A DNA stretch of 64,000 nucleotides, from contig JBEBCD010000023.1 of the NCBI GenBank assembly GCA_041158045.1, positions 50,634-114,633 on the forward strand, written 5' to 3'. Origin of the DNA: CAXRBC01 sp041158045. Lineage in GTDB: Bacteria; Actinomycetota; Acidimicrobiia; Acidimicrobiales; Ilumatobacteraceae. Shown one piece after another: positions 24,248-31,913 of this stretch (positions are counted from its first letter, which is position 1; every line of letters begins with the position of its first letter). The notes under the pieces were generated by a model that was given only the letters and a program-made list of their open reading frames with translations, was not told the origin of the DNA and ran no database searches. The position numbers and the translations under genes were made by a program.

Positions 24248-24288
24248 TCACCGTTATGTAGGTCTCGTCGGTGGAGACGCCGATGCGG

Positions 24289-25041
24289 CTACGTCGTGGC
24301 TGCGGCGATGCCGGCGACGAGATCGGCGAGCTCGCCCCTCGCGCCCTCCGGGACGAGCCGGTCGTAGATGTCCGTCATGACGTGTTGCGTGTGGCGGGCG
24401 GCGTGCGCGAACCGATCGCCGAGGTGCGCGACGTCGGGCCATGGCTCCCGGTAGCCGTGGAGCTTGGCGATGAAGTCGCCGCCGGTCGGGTCCAGCAGGA
24501 TGGCCTCGAGCCCGCCGAGTCCCGCGGTCGCGACCGACGCGACGTGCACCGAACCGCGTAGCTCCCGCAGCCAGGTGACGAGTCGGTAGGCGCGCGCCGG
24601 CGCGTCGTCGGCGAGCGGCTCGCGGCGCAGGCCCGCGAACAACGAGAGGCCGAGCGCGTCCACGCCGTGCACGACGGGCTCGGCGAGCTCGGCGAAGCGC
24701 GCGAGCCCGGGCGCGGACGCGAGGTGCGCGCGCCCCCACGCGTCGCACGCGGCGGCGTAGCGACGCCCCGCCGCACGGGCACCCTCGACCGCGATCCCCC
24801 GCGGCCACATCTTGGCCACGACGCCGGCGGAGAAGAACCCGAACGCCGCGTAGACGACGTCGGCCTCCACGTCGCCGAGCACGCCGCCGCGTCCCGCGAC
24901 GTAGAACGCGAAGCCGTCGGGGTACCCCGCCTCGGTGCCGAGTGCGGCGGTGGCGGGGTCGAGCATGTAGCGGGACCCGAGGTGGGACAGCGTCGGGTCG
25001 ATCGCCAGGCTGAGCGCCTCCGCGGACAGGGTCACCGACAT
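24289..25041 (-). CDS. SCO6745-type (SalK-like) protein of unknown function
   Basis: A 250-residue all-helical protein. The pattern FAFYVAGRGGVLGDVEADVVYAAFGFFS followed by a long helical middle and LRELRGSVHVASVATAGLGGLEA matches the actinobacterial SCO6745/SalK-like group, where the RGxxHVAAxxxAGLxGxEA block is the best-conserved part. No catalytic role is known for the group. The ATG start follows TAGTCT (25048-25053) by six bases, next to the promoter of the gcvP leader on the other strand. Confidence 0.65.
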   Translation of the reverse strand: MSVTLSAEALSLAIDPTLSHLGSRYMLDPATAALGTEAGYPDGFAFYVAGRGGVLGDVEADVVYAAFGFFSAGVVAKMWPRGIAVEGARAAGRRYAAACDAWGRAHLASAPGLARFAELAEPVVHGVDALGLSLFAGLRREPLADDAPARAYRLVTWLRELRGSVHVASVATAGLGGLEAILLDPTGGDFIAKLHGYREPWPDVAHLGDRFAHAARHTQHVMTDIYDRLVPEGARGELADLVAGIAAATT

Positions 25042-25047
25042 GCGCCG

Positions 25048-25069
25048 AGACTATGCCCCGCACTATGCT
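25048..25069. promoter_or_regulatory. Back-to-back -10 elements for the SCO6745-type gene and the gcvP leader
   Basis: Minus strand: TAGTCT at 25048-25053, six bases from the SCO6745-type ATG. Plus strand: TATGCT at 25064-25069, placing the start of the riboswitch RNA near 25076. The two boxes are only ten bases apart. Confidence 0.55.
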
Positions 25070-25075
25070 GGGTCC

Positions 25076-25270
25076 CAGCCGCACGGGAGAGTGGCCGCCC
25101 AGCCGGGGCGGTCACACCGAAGGAGCAACCGCCCCGGAATCTCTCAGGTGCAAGGACCGCGCGGCCACGACACGCTGGAAAGCGGGGCCCGGGTGACCGG
25201 GTCCCCACCGAAGGGGAAACGGTCGCGGGAGTCCGCGGCCGGAAGCTCTCAGGTCCACCACAGCGGGGGC
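25076..25270 (+). ncRNA. Tandem glycine riboswitch upstream of gcvP
   Basis: Two glycine aptamers in series. The first has GGGAGAG at 25085, ACCGAAGGAGCAA near 25116 and the paired CTCTCAGG with CAAGGACCG at 25141-25159. The second has GGAAAGC near 25177, ACCGAAGGGGAAACG near 25207 and GCTCTCAGGTCCACCACAG at 25245-25263. These conserved segments and their order are diagnostic. Glycine binding normally turns on glycine-cleavage genes. A hairpin at 25265-25289 directly abuts the gcvP ribosome binding site, and GGTCC of aptamer 2 could pair with GGACC beside it, suggesting translational control. Confidence 0.92.
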
Positions 25271-25295
25271 GTCACACCACGACGCACCCGGAGGA
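25265..25295 (+). promoter_or_regulatory. Candidate riboswitch expression platform and gcvP ribosome binding site
   Basis: GCGTC (25269-25273) pairs with GACGC (25281-25285) across a seven-base loop, extended by GGG/CCC beyond one mismatch. GGAGGA (25290-25295) follows at once, four bases before the gcvP ATG. No U-tract follows, so control of ribosome access is more likely than termination. Confidence 0.45.
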
Positions 25296-25299
25296 CCAC

Positions 25300-28191
25300 A
25301 TGCAGGGCGACACGCGCGAGCGCGGCGAGCGCGCATTCACCGATCGACACATCGGCATCGACGACGACGCGCGGGCGCGCATGCTCGCGACCGTCGGTGC
25401 CCCGAGCCTCGACGCCCTCATCGACGAGGTCGTGCCCGCGTCGATCCGCCACCGTGGACCGCTGCCGCTCCCCCGCGGGCTCTCGGAGCCCGCGACCATC
25501 GCACGGCTGCGGGCCCTCGCCGCCGACAACCGGGTGCGGCGCAGCCTCATCGGCATGGGGTACCACCCCACCGTCACGCCGCCGGTCATCCTGCGCAACG
25601 TGCTCGAGAATCCCGCCTGGTACACGGCCTACACGCCCTACCAGCCGGAGATCAGCCAGGGGCGCCTCGAGGCGCTCCTCAACTTCCAGACCGTCGTCAC
25701 GGAGCTGACGGGCCTCCCCGTCGCCAACGCGTCGCTCCTCGACGAGGCGACGGCCGCCGCCGAAGCGATGACGCTCGCCCGGCGCACGTCAAAGTCCCCG
25801 ACCGACGCCTTCCTCGTGGATGCCGACACGCACCCGCAGACGATCGCCGTGCTCCGCACCCGCGCCGAGGCCGTCGGGATCGACGTGGTGGTGCTCCCCC
25901 GCGCGGAGCTCGGGGCGCACGACTGCTATGGCGCGCTCGTGTCGTGGCCGTCGAGCACCGGCGAGGTCGCCGCGCCCGAGGAGGTGCGCGCCGTCACCGC
26001 CGCGCTGCACGCGCGGGGCGCCGTGGCCGTCGCCGCGACCGACCCGCTCGCGCTCGCGATCCTCGCGACGCCGGCGAGCCTCGGCTTCGACGTGGCGATC
26101 GGCTCGGCCCAGCGCTACGGCGTGCCGATGGGCGGGGGCGGCCCCCACGCGGCCTACATGGGCGTCGCCGAGGGCATGGCGCGCGCGATCCCCGGACGCA
26201 TCGTCGGCGTGAGCCACGACGCCGCGGGGCGCCCGGCCCTGCGCCTCGCGCTCCAGACGCGCGAGCAGCACATCCGTCGCGAGAAGGCGACGTCCAACAT
26301 CTGCACCGCGCAGGCGCTGCTCGCCAACATCGCGGGCTTCTACGCCGCGTGGCACGGCGCCGACGGGCTCGCAGCGATCGCCGAGCGCGTGCATCGGCTC
26401 GCCGACGCCCTCGCCGAGGGGCTGCGCCGCGCCGGGCTGCCGCCCGTGCACGCCACCCGGGTCGACACCGTGACGGTCGCCTACCCGACGGAGCGCGAGG
26501 CCGACGCGGCGGTCGCCCGCGCCGCCGATGCGGGACTGCTGCTGCGGCGCGTCGACGCGACGCGCGTCGGGGCCAGCCTCGACGAGACCTGCGACGAGGG
26601 CGTGGTCGCCGCCGTGTTGGCCGCGCTCACGGGACGCACCGACGGGGCGGATCCGGTCGCCCTCGCGGCGGGCGCGCCCGACGGCATCCCGGCGGGTGCG
26701 CGCCGCGACGAGCCCTTCCTCCGCCAGGCGACGTTCCGCCGGTACCGCACGGAGCACGAGATGCTGCGCTACCTGCGGCGCCTCGCCGACCGCGACCTCG
26801 CGCTCGACCGCACGATGATCCCGCTCGGCTCCTGCACCATGAAGCTCAACGCCACGACGGAGATGCTCGCCGTGACGTGGCCCGAGTTCGCCGACCTGCA
26901 CCCGTACGCCCCCGCCGAGGATCTGCGCGGCAGCGAGCGACTCGTGCAGGAGCTGGAGTCGATGCTCGTGGCCGTCACGGGCTACGACGCGGTGAGCCTG
27001 CAGCCCAACGCCGGGAGCCAGGGCGAGCTCGCGGGCCTCCTCGCGATCCGCGCGTACCACCGGAGTCGCCACGAGGAGGGGCGCACCGTCTGCCTCATCC
27101 CGTCGAGCGCCCACGGGACCAACGCGGCGAGCGCCGTGATGGCCGGCCTACGCGTCGTGGTCGTGGCGTGCGACCCGCACGGCAACGTCGACGTCGACGA
27201 CCTGCGCGCGAAGTGCGAGGCCGCGGGCGACGCGCTCGCGGCGCTCATGGTGACCTACCCGTCGACGCACGGCGTCTTCGAGGAGCGCATCGGCGAGATC
27301 TGCGAGCTCGTGCACCGCCACGGCGGGCAGGTGTACGTCGACGGCGCCAACCTCAACGCGCTGGTCGGCCTCGCGCGACCCGGTGCGTTCGGCGCGGACG
27401 TCTCGCACCTCAACCTGCACAAGACGTTCTGCATCCCGCACGGCGGCGGCGGCCCCGGCGTGGGGCCCGTCGCGGTGCGCGAGCACCTCGCCAAGTTCCT
27501 CCCCGCGCACCCGCTCGAGAGTGCGGCGGCCGCCGACGAGGGGCGCGTCGGCGCGGTGTCCGCCGCGCCGTGGGGGTCGGCGGGCATCCTGCCGATCTCG
27601 TGGGCGTACGTGACGCTCATGGGAGGCGAGGGACTGCGCGCGGCGACCGAGCACGCGATCCTCGCGGCCAACTACGTCGCCGAGCGGCTCCACGCGCGCT
27701 ATCCGGTGCTGTACCGCGGCGAGCGGGGGCGCGTCGCGCACGAGTGCATCCTCGACCTGCGCCCGATCGCGGCGCGCACCGGCGTCACCAACGACGACGT
27801 GGCGAAGCGCCTCATGGACTTCGGCTTCCACGCTCCCACCATGAGCTTCCCCGTCGCGGGCACGCTCATGGTGGAGCCCACGGAGAGCGAGACGATCGAG
27901 GAGCTCGACCGCTTCTGCGATGCGATGCTCGCGATCGCCGACGAGATCGACGCGATCGAGCGCGGCGACATCGCGGTGGACGACTCGCCGCTGCGCCACG
28001 CCCCGCACCCCGTCGAGGATCTGGTGCGCGGCTGGGATCGGCGCTACTCCCCCGAGACCGCCGCGTACCCGGTGCCGTCGCTGCGCAGCCGCGGGTACTT
28101 CCCGCCCGTGTCGCGGATCGACGCGGCCGCGGGCGACCGCACCCTCGTGTGTGCCTGCGACCCGATCAGCGCGTACGCGGCCGGGGGCTGA
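25300..28191 (+). CDS. gcvP: Glycine dehydrogenase (decarboxylating), P-protein
   Basis: A 963-residue fused P-protein of the glycine cleavage system, which decarboxylates glycine with PLP and passes the aminomethyl group to lipoyl-GcvH. It begins FTDRHIGIDDDAR and contains GMGYHPTVTPPVILRN and NASLLDEATAAAEA in the first half. The PLP lysine is Lys708 in LNLHKTFCIPHGGGG in the second half. The length is normal for the one-chain form. It is controlled by the tandem glycine riboswitch and stands alone on its strand; its 3' end overlaps gcvT by 26 bases tail to tail. Confidence 0.97.
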   Translation: MQGDTRERGERAFTDRHIGIDDDARARMLATVGAPSLDALIDEVVPASIRHRGPLPLPRGLSEPATIARLRALAADNRVRRSLIGMGYHPTVTPPVILRNVLENPAWYTAYTPYQPEISQGRLEALLNFQTVVTELTGLPVANASLLDEATAAAEAMTLARRTSKSPTDAFLVDADTHPQTIAVLRTRAEAVGIDVVVLPRAELGAHDCYGALVSWPSSTGEVAAPEEVRAVTAALHARGAVAVAATDPLALAILATPASLGFDVAIGSAQRYGVPMGGGGPHAAYMGVAEGMARAIPGRIVGVSHDAAGRPALRLALQTREQHIRREKATSNICTAQALLANIAGFYAAWHGADGLAAIAERVHRLADALAEGLRRAGLPPVHATRVDTVTVAYPTEREADAAVARAADAGLLLRRVDATRVGASLDETCDEGVVAAVLAALTGRTDGADPVALAAGAPDGIPAGARRDEPFLRQATFRRYRTEHEMLRYLRRLADRDLALDRTMIPLGSCTMKLNATTEMLAVTWPEFADLHPYAPAEDLRGSERLVQELESMLVAVTGYDAVSLQPNAGSQGELAGLLAIRAYHRSRHEEGRTVCLIPSSAHGTNAASAVMAGLRVVVVACDPHGNVDVDDLRAKCEAAGDALAALMVTYPSTHGVFEERIGEICELVHRHGGQVYVDGANLNALVGLARPGAFGADVSHLNLHKTFCIPHGGGGPGVGPVAVREHLAKFLPAHPLESAAAADEGRVGAVSAAPWGSAGILPISWAYVTLMGGEGLRAATEHAILAANYVAERLHARYPVLYRGERGRVAHECILDLRPIAARTGVTNDDVAKRLMDFGFHAPTMSFPVAGTLMVEPTESETIEELDRFCDAMLAIADEIDAIERGDIAVDDSPLRHAPHPVEDLVRGWDRRYSPETAAYPVPSLRSRGYFPPVSRIDAAAGDRTLVCACDPISAYAAGG

Positions 28192-29221
28192 CGAAGGGGG
28201 TCGGCACCACGCGCCCGGCCAGGGCGGCGCCGCGCACGTCGACCTCGACCTCGGTCCCGTCCGCGACCCCGGGCGGCAGCATCGCGAGCGCGATCCCGTG
28301 GCCGAGGACCGGCGAGAAGTTGCCGCTCGTGGTGCGGCCCGAGGTCGCGCCGGCGATGCGCACGTCGCAGCCGTCCCGCGGCGGCCGGCGACCCTCGGTC
28401 GCGATACCGCGCAGCCTGCGCGTCACGCCGCGCGCGCGCGCCGCCCGCAGCGCCTCGTGACCGCGGAAGCGCGGCTTGTGCCACGCCACCACCCAGTCCA
28501 GGCCCGCCTCGAGCGGCGAGATGTCGGGCCCGAGTTCGTGGCCGTGCAGGGGCAGGCCAGCCTCGAGGCGCAGGGTGTCGCGCGCGCCGAGCCCGGCGGG
28601 GCGGATGCCCGCGGCGAGCAGCGCGTCCCACACGCCCCCCGCCCCCGCGATCGGGACGGCGAGCTCCACGCCGTCCTCGCCCGTGTAGCCCGTCCCGGCG
28701 ACGAGGACGTCGACCCCCGCGACCCGCGCGGATGCCACGCCCCGGCGGGGTACGGCGGCGGCATCGGGGGCGACGGTCGCGAGCCGGGCCCGCGCCCGGG
28801 GACCCTGCACCGCGAGCACGGCCCGCTCGTCCGTCACGTCGCGCCCGCCGAGCGCCTCGACGACGCGGGCGGTGTTGGATGCGTTCGGCATCACGTCGAA
28901 TCGATCGGGCGCCACCCACCAGACGATCACGTCGTCGGCGACGCCGCCCGACTCCTCGAGCAGGTGCGCGTACTGGGTGCGCCCCGGCGCGATCCGCGCG
29001 AGGTCGCTCGTGAGCACGTCCTGGAGGCGGTCGAAGGCGCCGGGCGCGTCGAGGCGCACCGTGCCGAGGTGCGAGACGTCGAAGACCACGGCGTCCTCGC
29101 GGCACGCGAGGTGCTCCGCGATCGTGCCGTCGGCGTACGCGACCGGCATCTCCCAGCCGCCGAACCCGACCATGCGCGCCCCGAGGGCGCGGTGTGCCGC
29201 GTCGAGCGGCCCGCGCCTCAC
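28166..29221 (-). CDS. gcvT: Aminomethyltransferase, glycine cleavage T-protein
   Basis: A 351-residue folate-dependent T-protein that releases ammonia from aminomethyl-GcvH and makes methylene-THF. Conserved parts: AHRALGARMVGFGGWEMPV, DVSHLGTVRL, the folate site around GTGYTGEDGVEL, LGARDTLRLEAGLPLHGHE and the end block SGNFSPVLGHGIALA. At its 5' end the GTG overlaps the stop of the MerR gene, so it is the last cistron of the gcvH-garA-merR chain and not co-transcribed with gcvP. Confidence 0.94.
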   Translation of the reverse strand: MRRGPLDAAHRALGARMVGFGGWEMPVAYADGTIAEHLACREDAVVFDVSHLGTVRLDAPGAFDRLQDVLTSDLARIAPGRTQYAHLLEESGGVADDVIVWWVAPDRFDVMPNASNTARVVEALGGRDVTDERAVLAVQGPRARARLATVAPDAAAVPRRGVASARVAGVDVLVAGTGYTGEDGVELAVPIAGAGGVWDALLAAGIRPAGLGARDTLRLEAGLPLHGHELGPDISPLEAGLDWVVAWHKPRFRGHEALRAARARGVTRRLRGIATEGRRPPRDGCDVRIAGATSGRTTSGNFSPVLGHGIALAMLPPGVADGTEVEVDVRGAALAGRVVPTPFVSPRPRTR

Positions 29222-29670
29222 CGGGCGACGGCGTCGGCGAGCGCGGGAGCCGGCTCGTCGCGCATCGCGACGATCTTGGCGTCGACGTCGCGCTTGATGC
29301 CCTGGAGCGGCAGCACGTTGAGCACGCCCTGGCCGTGGCGCACCACGTCGATGAGCTCCTCGCCGCGGCAGAGCACGACGGAGGCGCCCGAGATGACGAT
29401 GTGCGCCGACGCGATGTCGGTGTCGACGTGGCGGCGCAGGTAGGCGAAGACCTCGCGGACCGACTCGAGGCGGATGCCGGCGTCGAGGAGCCGCTTGATC
29501 ACGATGAGCTCGAGCAGGTCGCGGTAGATGTACCGGCGGCGCGACCCGCTGCCGCGGGCGTCCGCCAGGGAGGGACGCACGAGGTTGGTCCGCGCCCAGT
29601 AGTCGAGCTGTCGGTAGGAGATGCCCGCGATCTGCGCGGCCTGCGTGCCGCTGAAGCTCTGCGTGCTCAC
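29218..29670 (-). CDS. MerR-family transcriptional regulator (Rv1830-like position)
   Basis: A 150-residue MerR-type regulator. The winged helix-turn-helix begins SGTQAAQIAGISYRQLDYWARTNLVRPS with RRRYIYRDLLELIVIKRLLDAGI as the second part. A short dimerisation helix and a small C-terminal effector-like region (HIVISGASVVLCRGEELIDV) follow. The start is the GTG preceded by GGGGGAG; an upstream in-frame extension lacks family similarity. In mycobacteria the equivalent gene is Rv1830, in the same order between the DUF151 nuclease gene and the gcv gene. Targets are unknown. Confidence 0.85.
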   Translation of the reverse strand: MSTQSFSGTQAAQIAGISYRQLDYWARTNLVRPSLADARGSGSRRRYIYRDLLELIVIKRLLDAGIRLESVREVFAYLRRHVDTDIASAHIVISGASVVLCRGEELIDVVRHGQGVLNVLPLQGIKRDVDAKIVAMRDEPAPALADAVAR

Positions 29671-29724
29671 CGCTCCCCCATCGCGCGTCAGGCTACGTGC
29701 GGCCCCCGTGGGCGCCAACGGCGA

Positions 29725-30219
29725 TCAGGCCTCGAAATCCTCGGGTTTCACCGTCTCGATGAAATCGTGGAACTCGTCGAGGATCTCGTCGGCGTCCGGC
29801 TCGGCCGCGGGGACGCGCTGGCCCGCCGCATCGAGCAGCTCGGGCGTCGCCAGGATCGGGAGCTCGGCCCGCACCGCGAGGGCGACGGCGTCCGACGGGC
29901 GGCACGAGATCGTGCGGCTCGCGTCCCCCACGCGGACCTCGAGCTCGGCGTAGAACGTCTGGTCGCGCACCTCGGTGATGACGACGCGCACGGGAGTCGC
30001 ACCCGTCTCCTCGAGCAGCAGCAGCGCAAGGTCGTGGGTGAGCGGGCGTTCGGGCACGTGGCCCTCGACGGCGTACTGGATCGCGCTCGCCTCGGGCGCC
30101 CCTATGAAGATCGGCACCACGCGCGACTCGCCGCCCTGCTCGCGCAGCAGCATCACGGGTGCGTTGACCGTCGCCTCCATGCGCAGGCCCTCGAGCGTGA
30201 GCGGCACGAGGTCGGACAC
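29725..30219 (-). CDS. DUF151 bifunctional-nuclease-family protein
   Basis: A 164-residue member of DUF151 (BFN domain). Typical segments are VVPIFIGAPEASAIQYAVEG, RPLTHDLALLLLEETGA and the acidic ISCRPSDAVALAVRAELPIL, ending in an acidic C-terminus. Plant homologues have DNase and RNase activity; bacterial roles are poorly known. The GTG start is one base beyond the stop of the FtsR-like gene, so translation is coupled. The order FHA, MerR, DUF151, MerR matches Rv1827-Rv1830. Confidence 0.88.
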   Translation of the reverse strand: MSDLVPLTLEGLRMEATVNAPVMLLREQGGESRVVPIFIGAPEASAIQYAVEGHVPERPLTHDLALLLLEETGATPVRVVITEVRDQTFYAELEVRVGDASRTISCRPSDAVALAVRAELPILATPELLDAAGQRVPAAEPDADEILDEFHDFIETVKPEDFEA

Positions 30220-30220
30220 G

Positions 30221-31012
30221 TCAGGCCTTGTCGCGGTGCTGCTTGACCGACGCCGCCACGATGGCGTCCCGCAGGTCGGCGCCGGCCTCGACGAGCCGGT
30301 CGAGCAGGCCGAGCGCGTCCTCGCGCGCGCCGGGCGAGCGCTGGCGCATGAGCGGGACCACGCGCTGTTCGTAGAGCGTGAGCTCGCGCTCCGCCGAGTG
30401 CCGGAAGCCCTTGAGATGGCGCGCGTCGATGCCGAGCTCGAGCAGGCGCGCTGCGGCGGCCGCGATCACGCGCGCCGCCTCGTCGTAGATCTCCGTCCCG
30501 CCCACGGTGCGCGGCTCCACGAGACCCGCCGCGCGGATCTGCTGCAGCACCGAGACGGGGACGCCGAGCGCCGACAGCAGGTCGTCGCGCGAGTAGGAGC
30601 CGGTGGGCGCCTCGTCGTCGGGCGCGGGGCGCGCGCCGGCGGCCGCGCGGGGCGGCCGCCCCTTGGCCGAGGGATGGCCCGCGGCCACCGACTCGGGCAC
30701 GTCCACGAGCCCGTGCGCCGGCGTGAGCTCGGGGCGGTCGAGGCCCTCGCTCGTGTCGGACTCGAGCCGCGAGCGGATCACCTTGAGCGGGAGATAGTGC
30801 TCGCGCTGCTCGCGCAGGATGAAGCGGAGGCGCTCGACCTCGGCCGAGGTGAACTTGCGGTAGCCCGACGCGGTGCGCTCCGGCTCGATGAGACCCTGGC
30901 TCTCGAGGAAGCGGATCTTGGAGATCGTCACGTCGGGGAACTCGTCGAGCAGCAGCCCGAGCACCTCGCCGATCGACAGGTGCGCGCGCTCCGCGGTGCG
31001 CTCGTCGCTCAC
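30221..31012 (-). CDS. ftsR: MerR-family regulator, FtsR/Rv1828-like
   Basis: A 263-residue MerR-like protein. The N-terminal part LSIGEVLGLLLDEFPDVTISKIRFLESQGLIEPERT is the characteristic start of the FtsR/Rv1828 group, followed by FTSAEVERLRFILREQREHYLPL. A Pro/Ala-rich linker (about 85-130) joins a second helical region. In Corynebacterium, FtsR activates ftsZ; here that role is inferred from similarity and position only. The GTG start overlaps the FHA gene stop. Confidence 0.82.
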   Translation of the reverse strand: MSDERTAERAHLSIGEVLGLLLDEFPDVTISKIRFLESQGLIEPERTASGYRKFTSAEVERLRFILREQREHYLPLKVIRSRLESDTSEGLDRPELTPAHGLVDVPESVAAGHPSAKGRPPRAAAGARPAPDDEAPTGSYSRDDLLSALGVPVSVLQQIRAAGLVEPRTVGGTEIYDEAARVIAAAAARLLELGIDARHLKGFRHSAERELTLYEQRVVPLMRQRSPGAREDALGLLDRLVEAGADLRDAIVAASVKQHRDKA

Positions 31013-31506
31013 CGCGCCCCGCTCCCCGCGTCCACGCGGGAGAAGAGGATCATGCGGAAGCGGCCGACCTGGAGCTCGTCGCCGTGGCGCAGGACCGCGG
31101 CGTCGACCCGCCGCTGGTTGACGTACGTGCCGTTGAGCGAGCCGAGGTCGGTGACGACGAGGCCCTCGGGCCCGCGCCGGACCTCGGCGTGCACGCGGGA
31201 GACGGAGATGTCGTCGAGGACGATCTCGGAGCCGGGGTGCCGGCCGATGCGGGTCGTCTCGGGTCCCAGCGGATGCTGGCGGCCGGCACGGTCACCCGTC
31301 CGCTCGACGAGCACCCCACGGTCGGCGGCGGCGCCGAGGTCCACCTCGGGGTTGTCCGCCGGGCCCGCCGCATCGAGGCCGGGGTCGGTCGCCGCGAGCT
31401 GGATCGTGCGGTGCGCCGGCAGGTCGAGCACCGCGCCGCACGCGGAGCAGAACGCGCTGGTCGGCGGGTTGCGGTGCCCGCAGGCGTTGCAGAAGACGTA
31501 GCGCAC
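31009..31506 (-). CDS. garA: FHA-domain protein, GarA/OdhI-like with N-terminal zinc ribbon
   Basis: A 165-residue protein. Residues about 4-25 hold a CxxC...CxxC zinc ribbon (FCNACGHRNPPTSAFCSACG). A Pro/Asp-rich linker follows, then an FHA domain with GRHPGSEIVLDDISVSRVHAEV and SLNGTYVNQRRV, including the phosphothreonine-binding Arg, Ser and Asn positions. Genomic context (gcvH upstream, FtsR-like downstream) is that of GarA, which controls 2-oxoglutarate metabolism. The N-terminal phospho-threonine motif of GarA (TETTS) is not visible, so its switch must differ. The GTG start lies 14 bases after the gcvH stop. Confidence 0.8.
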   Translation of the reverse strand: MRYVFCNACGHRNPPTSAFCSACGAVLDLPAHRTIQLAATDPGLDAAGPADNPEVDLGAAADRGVLVERTGDRAGRQHPLGPETTRIGRHPGSEIVLDDISVSRVHAEVRRGPEGLVVTDLGSLNGTYVNQRRVDAAVLRHGDELQVGRFRMILFSRVDAGSGAR

Positions 31507-31520
31507 GGCGATGGCGCCGC

Positions 31521-31901
31521 TCAGCCGCCGACGAGCGCGCGGTACCCGGCGGCGTCCATGAGATCGGACGGGAGCGGCGTGCCCGCCGTCTCGATCTCGA
31601 AGAGCCAGCCCTCGCCGTAGGGGTCGGCGTTGAGCAGGTGGGGTTCGGCGCCGAGTCTCGCGTTGACCGCGGCGACGGTGCCGGCGACCGGCGCGTAGAT
31701 GTCCGAGACGCTCTTGGTGCTCTCCACCTCGCTGCAGCCCTCGCTCGCCGCGACGGCGCGGCCCACGTCGGGCAACTGGACGAACACGACGTCGCCGAGC
31801 GCGTCCTGCGCGTAGTCGGTGATGCCGACCCGCGCGACGGTGCCGCGCATCTCCACCCACTCGTGATCCTTCGAGTACCGCAGCCCCTCGCGCACGTCCA
31901 T
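31521..31901 (-). CDS. gcvH: Glycine cleavage system H protein
   Basis: A 126-residue lipoyl carrier protein. The lipoyl-lysine is Lys63 in EVESTKSVSDIYAP, flanked by GITDYAQDALGDVVFVQLPDVG and by GTVAAVNARL, the normal H-protein pattern; length is typical. It shuttles the aminomethyl and reduced lipoyl groups between P, T and L proteins. It starts a five-gene minus-strand run ending at gcvT. The ATG lies six bases after a TAGGTT box (31908-31913) whose TAG is also the stop of the phosphatidyltransferase gene. Confidence 0.95.
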   Translation of the reverse strand: MDVREGLRYSKDHEWVEMRGTVARVGITDYAQDALGDVVFVQLPDVGRAVAASEGCSEVESTKSVSDIYAPVAGTVAAVNARLGAEPHLLNADPYGEGWLFEIETAGTPLPSDLMDAAGYRALVGG

Positions 31902-31907
31902 GCCGCC

Positions 31908-31913
31908 AACCTA
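31908..31913 (-). promoter_or_regulatory. -10 element of gcvH, fused with the upstream stop codon
   Basis: Minus-strand TAGGTT, six bases ahead of the gcvH ATG. Its first three bases are the TAG stop of the CDP-alcohol phosphatidyltransferase gene, so both signals use the same bases. Confidence 0.55.
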
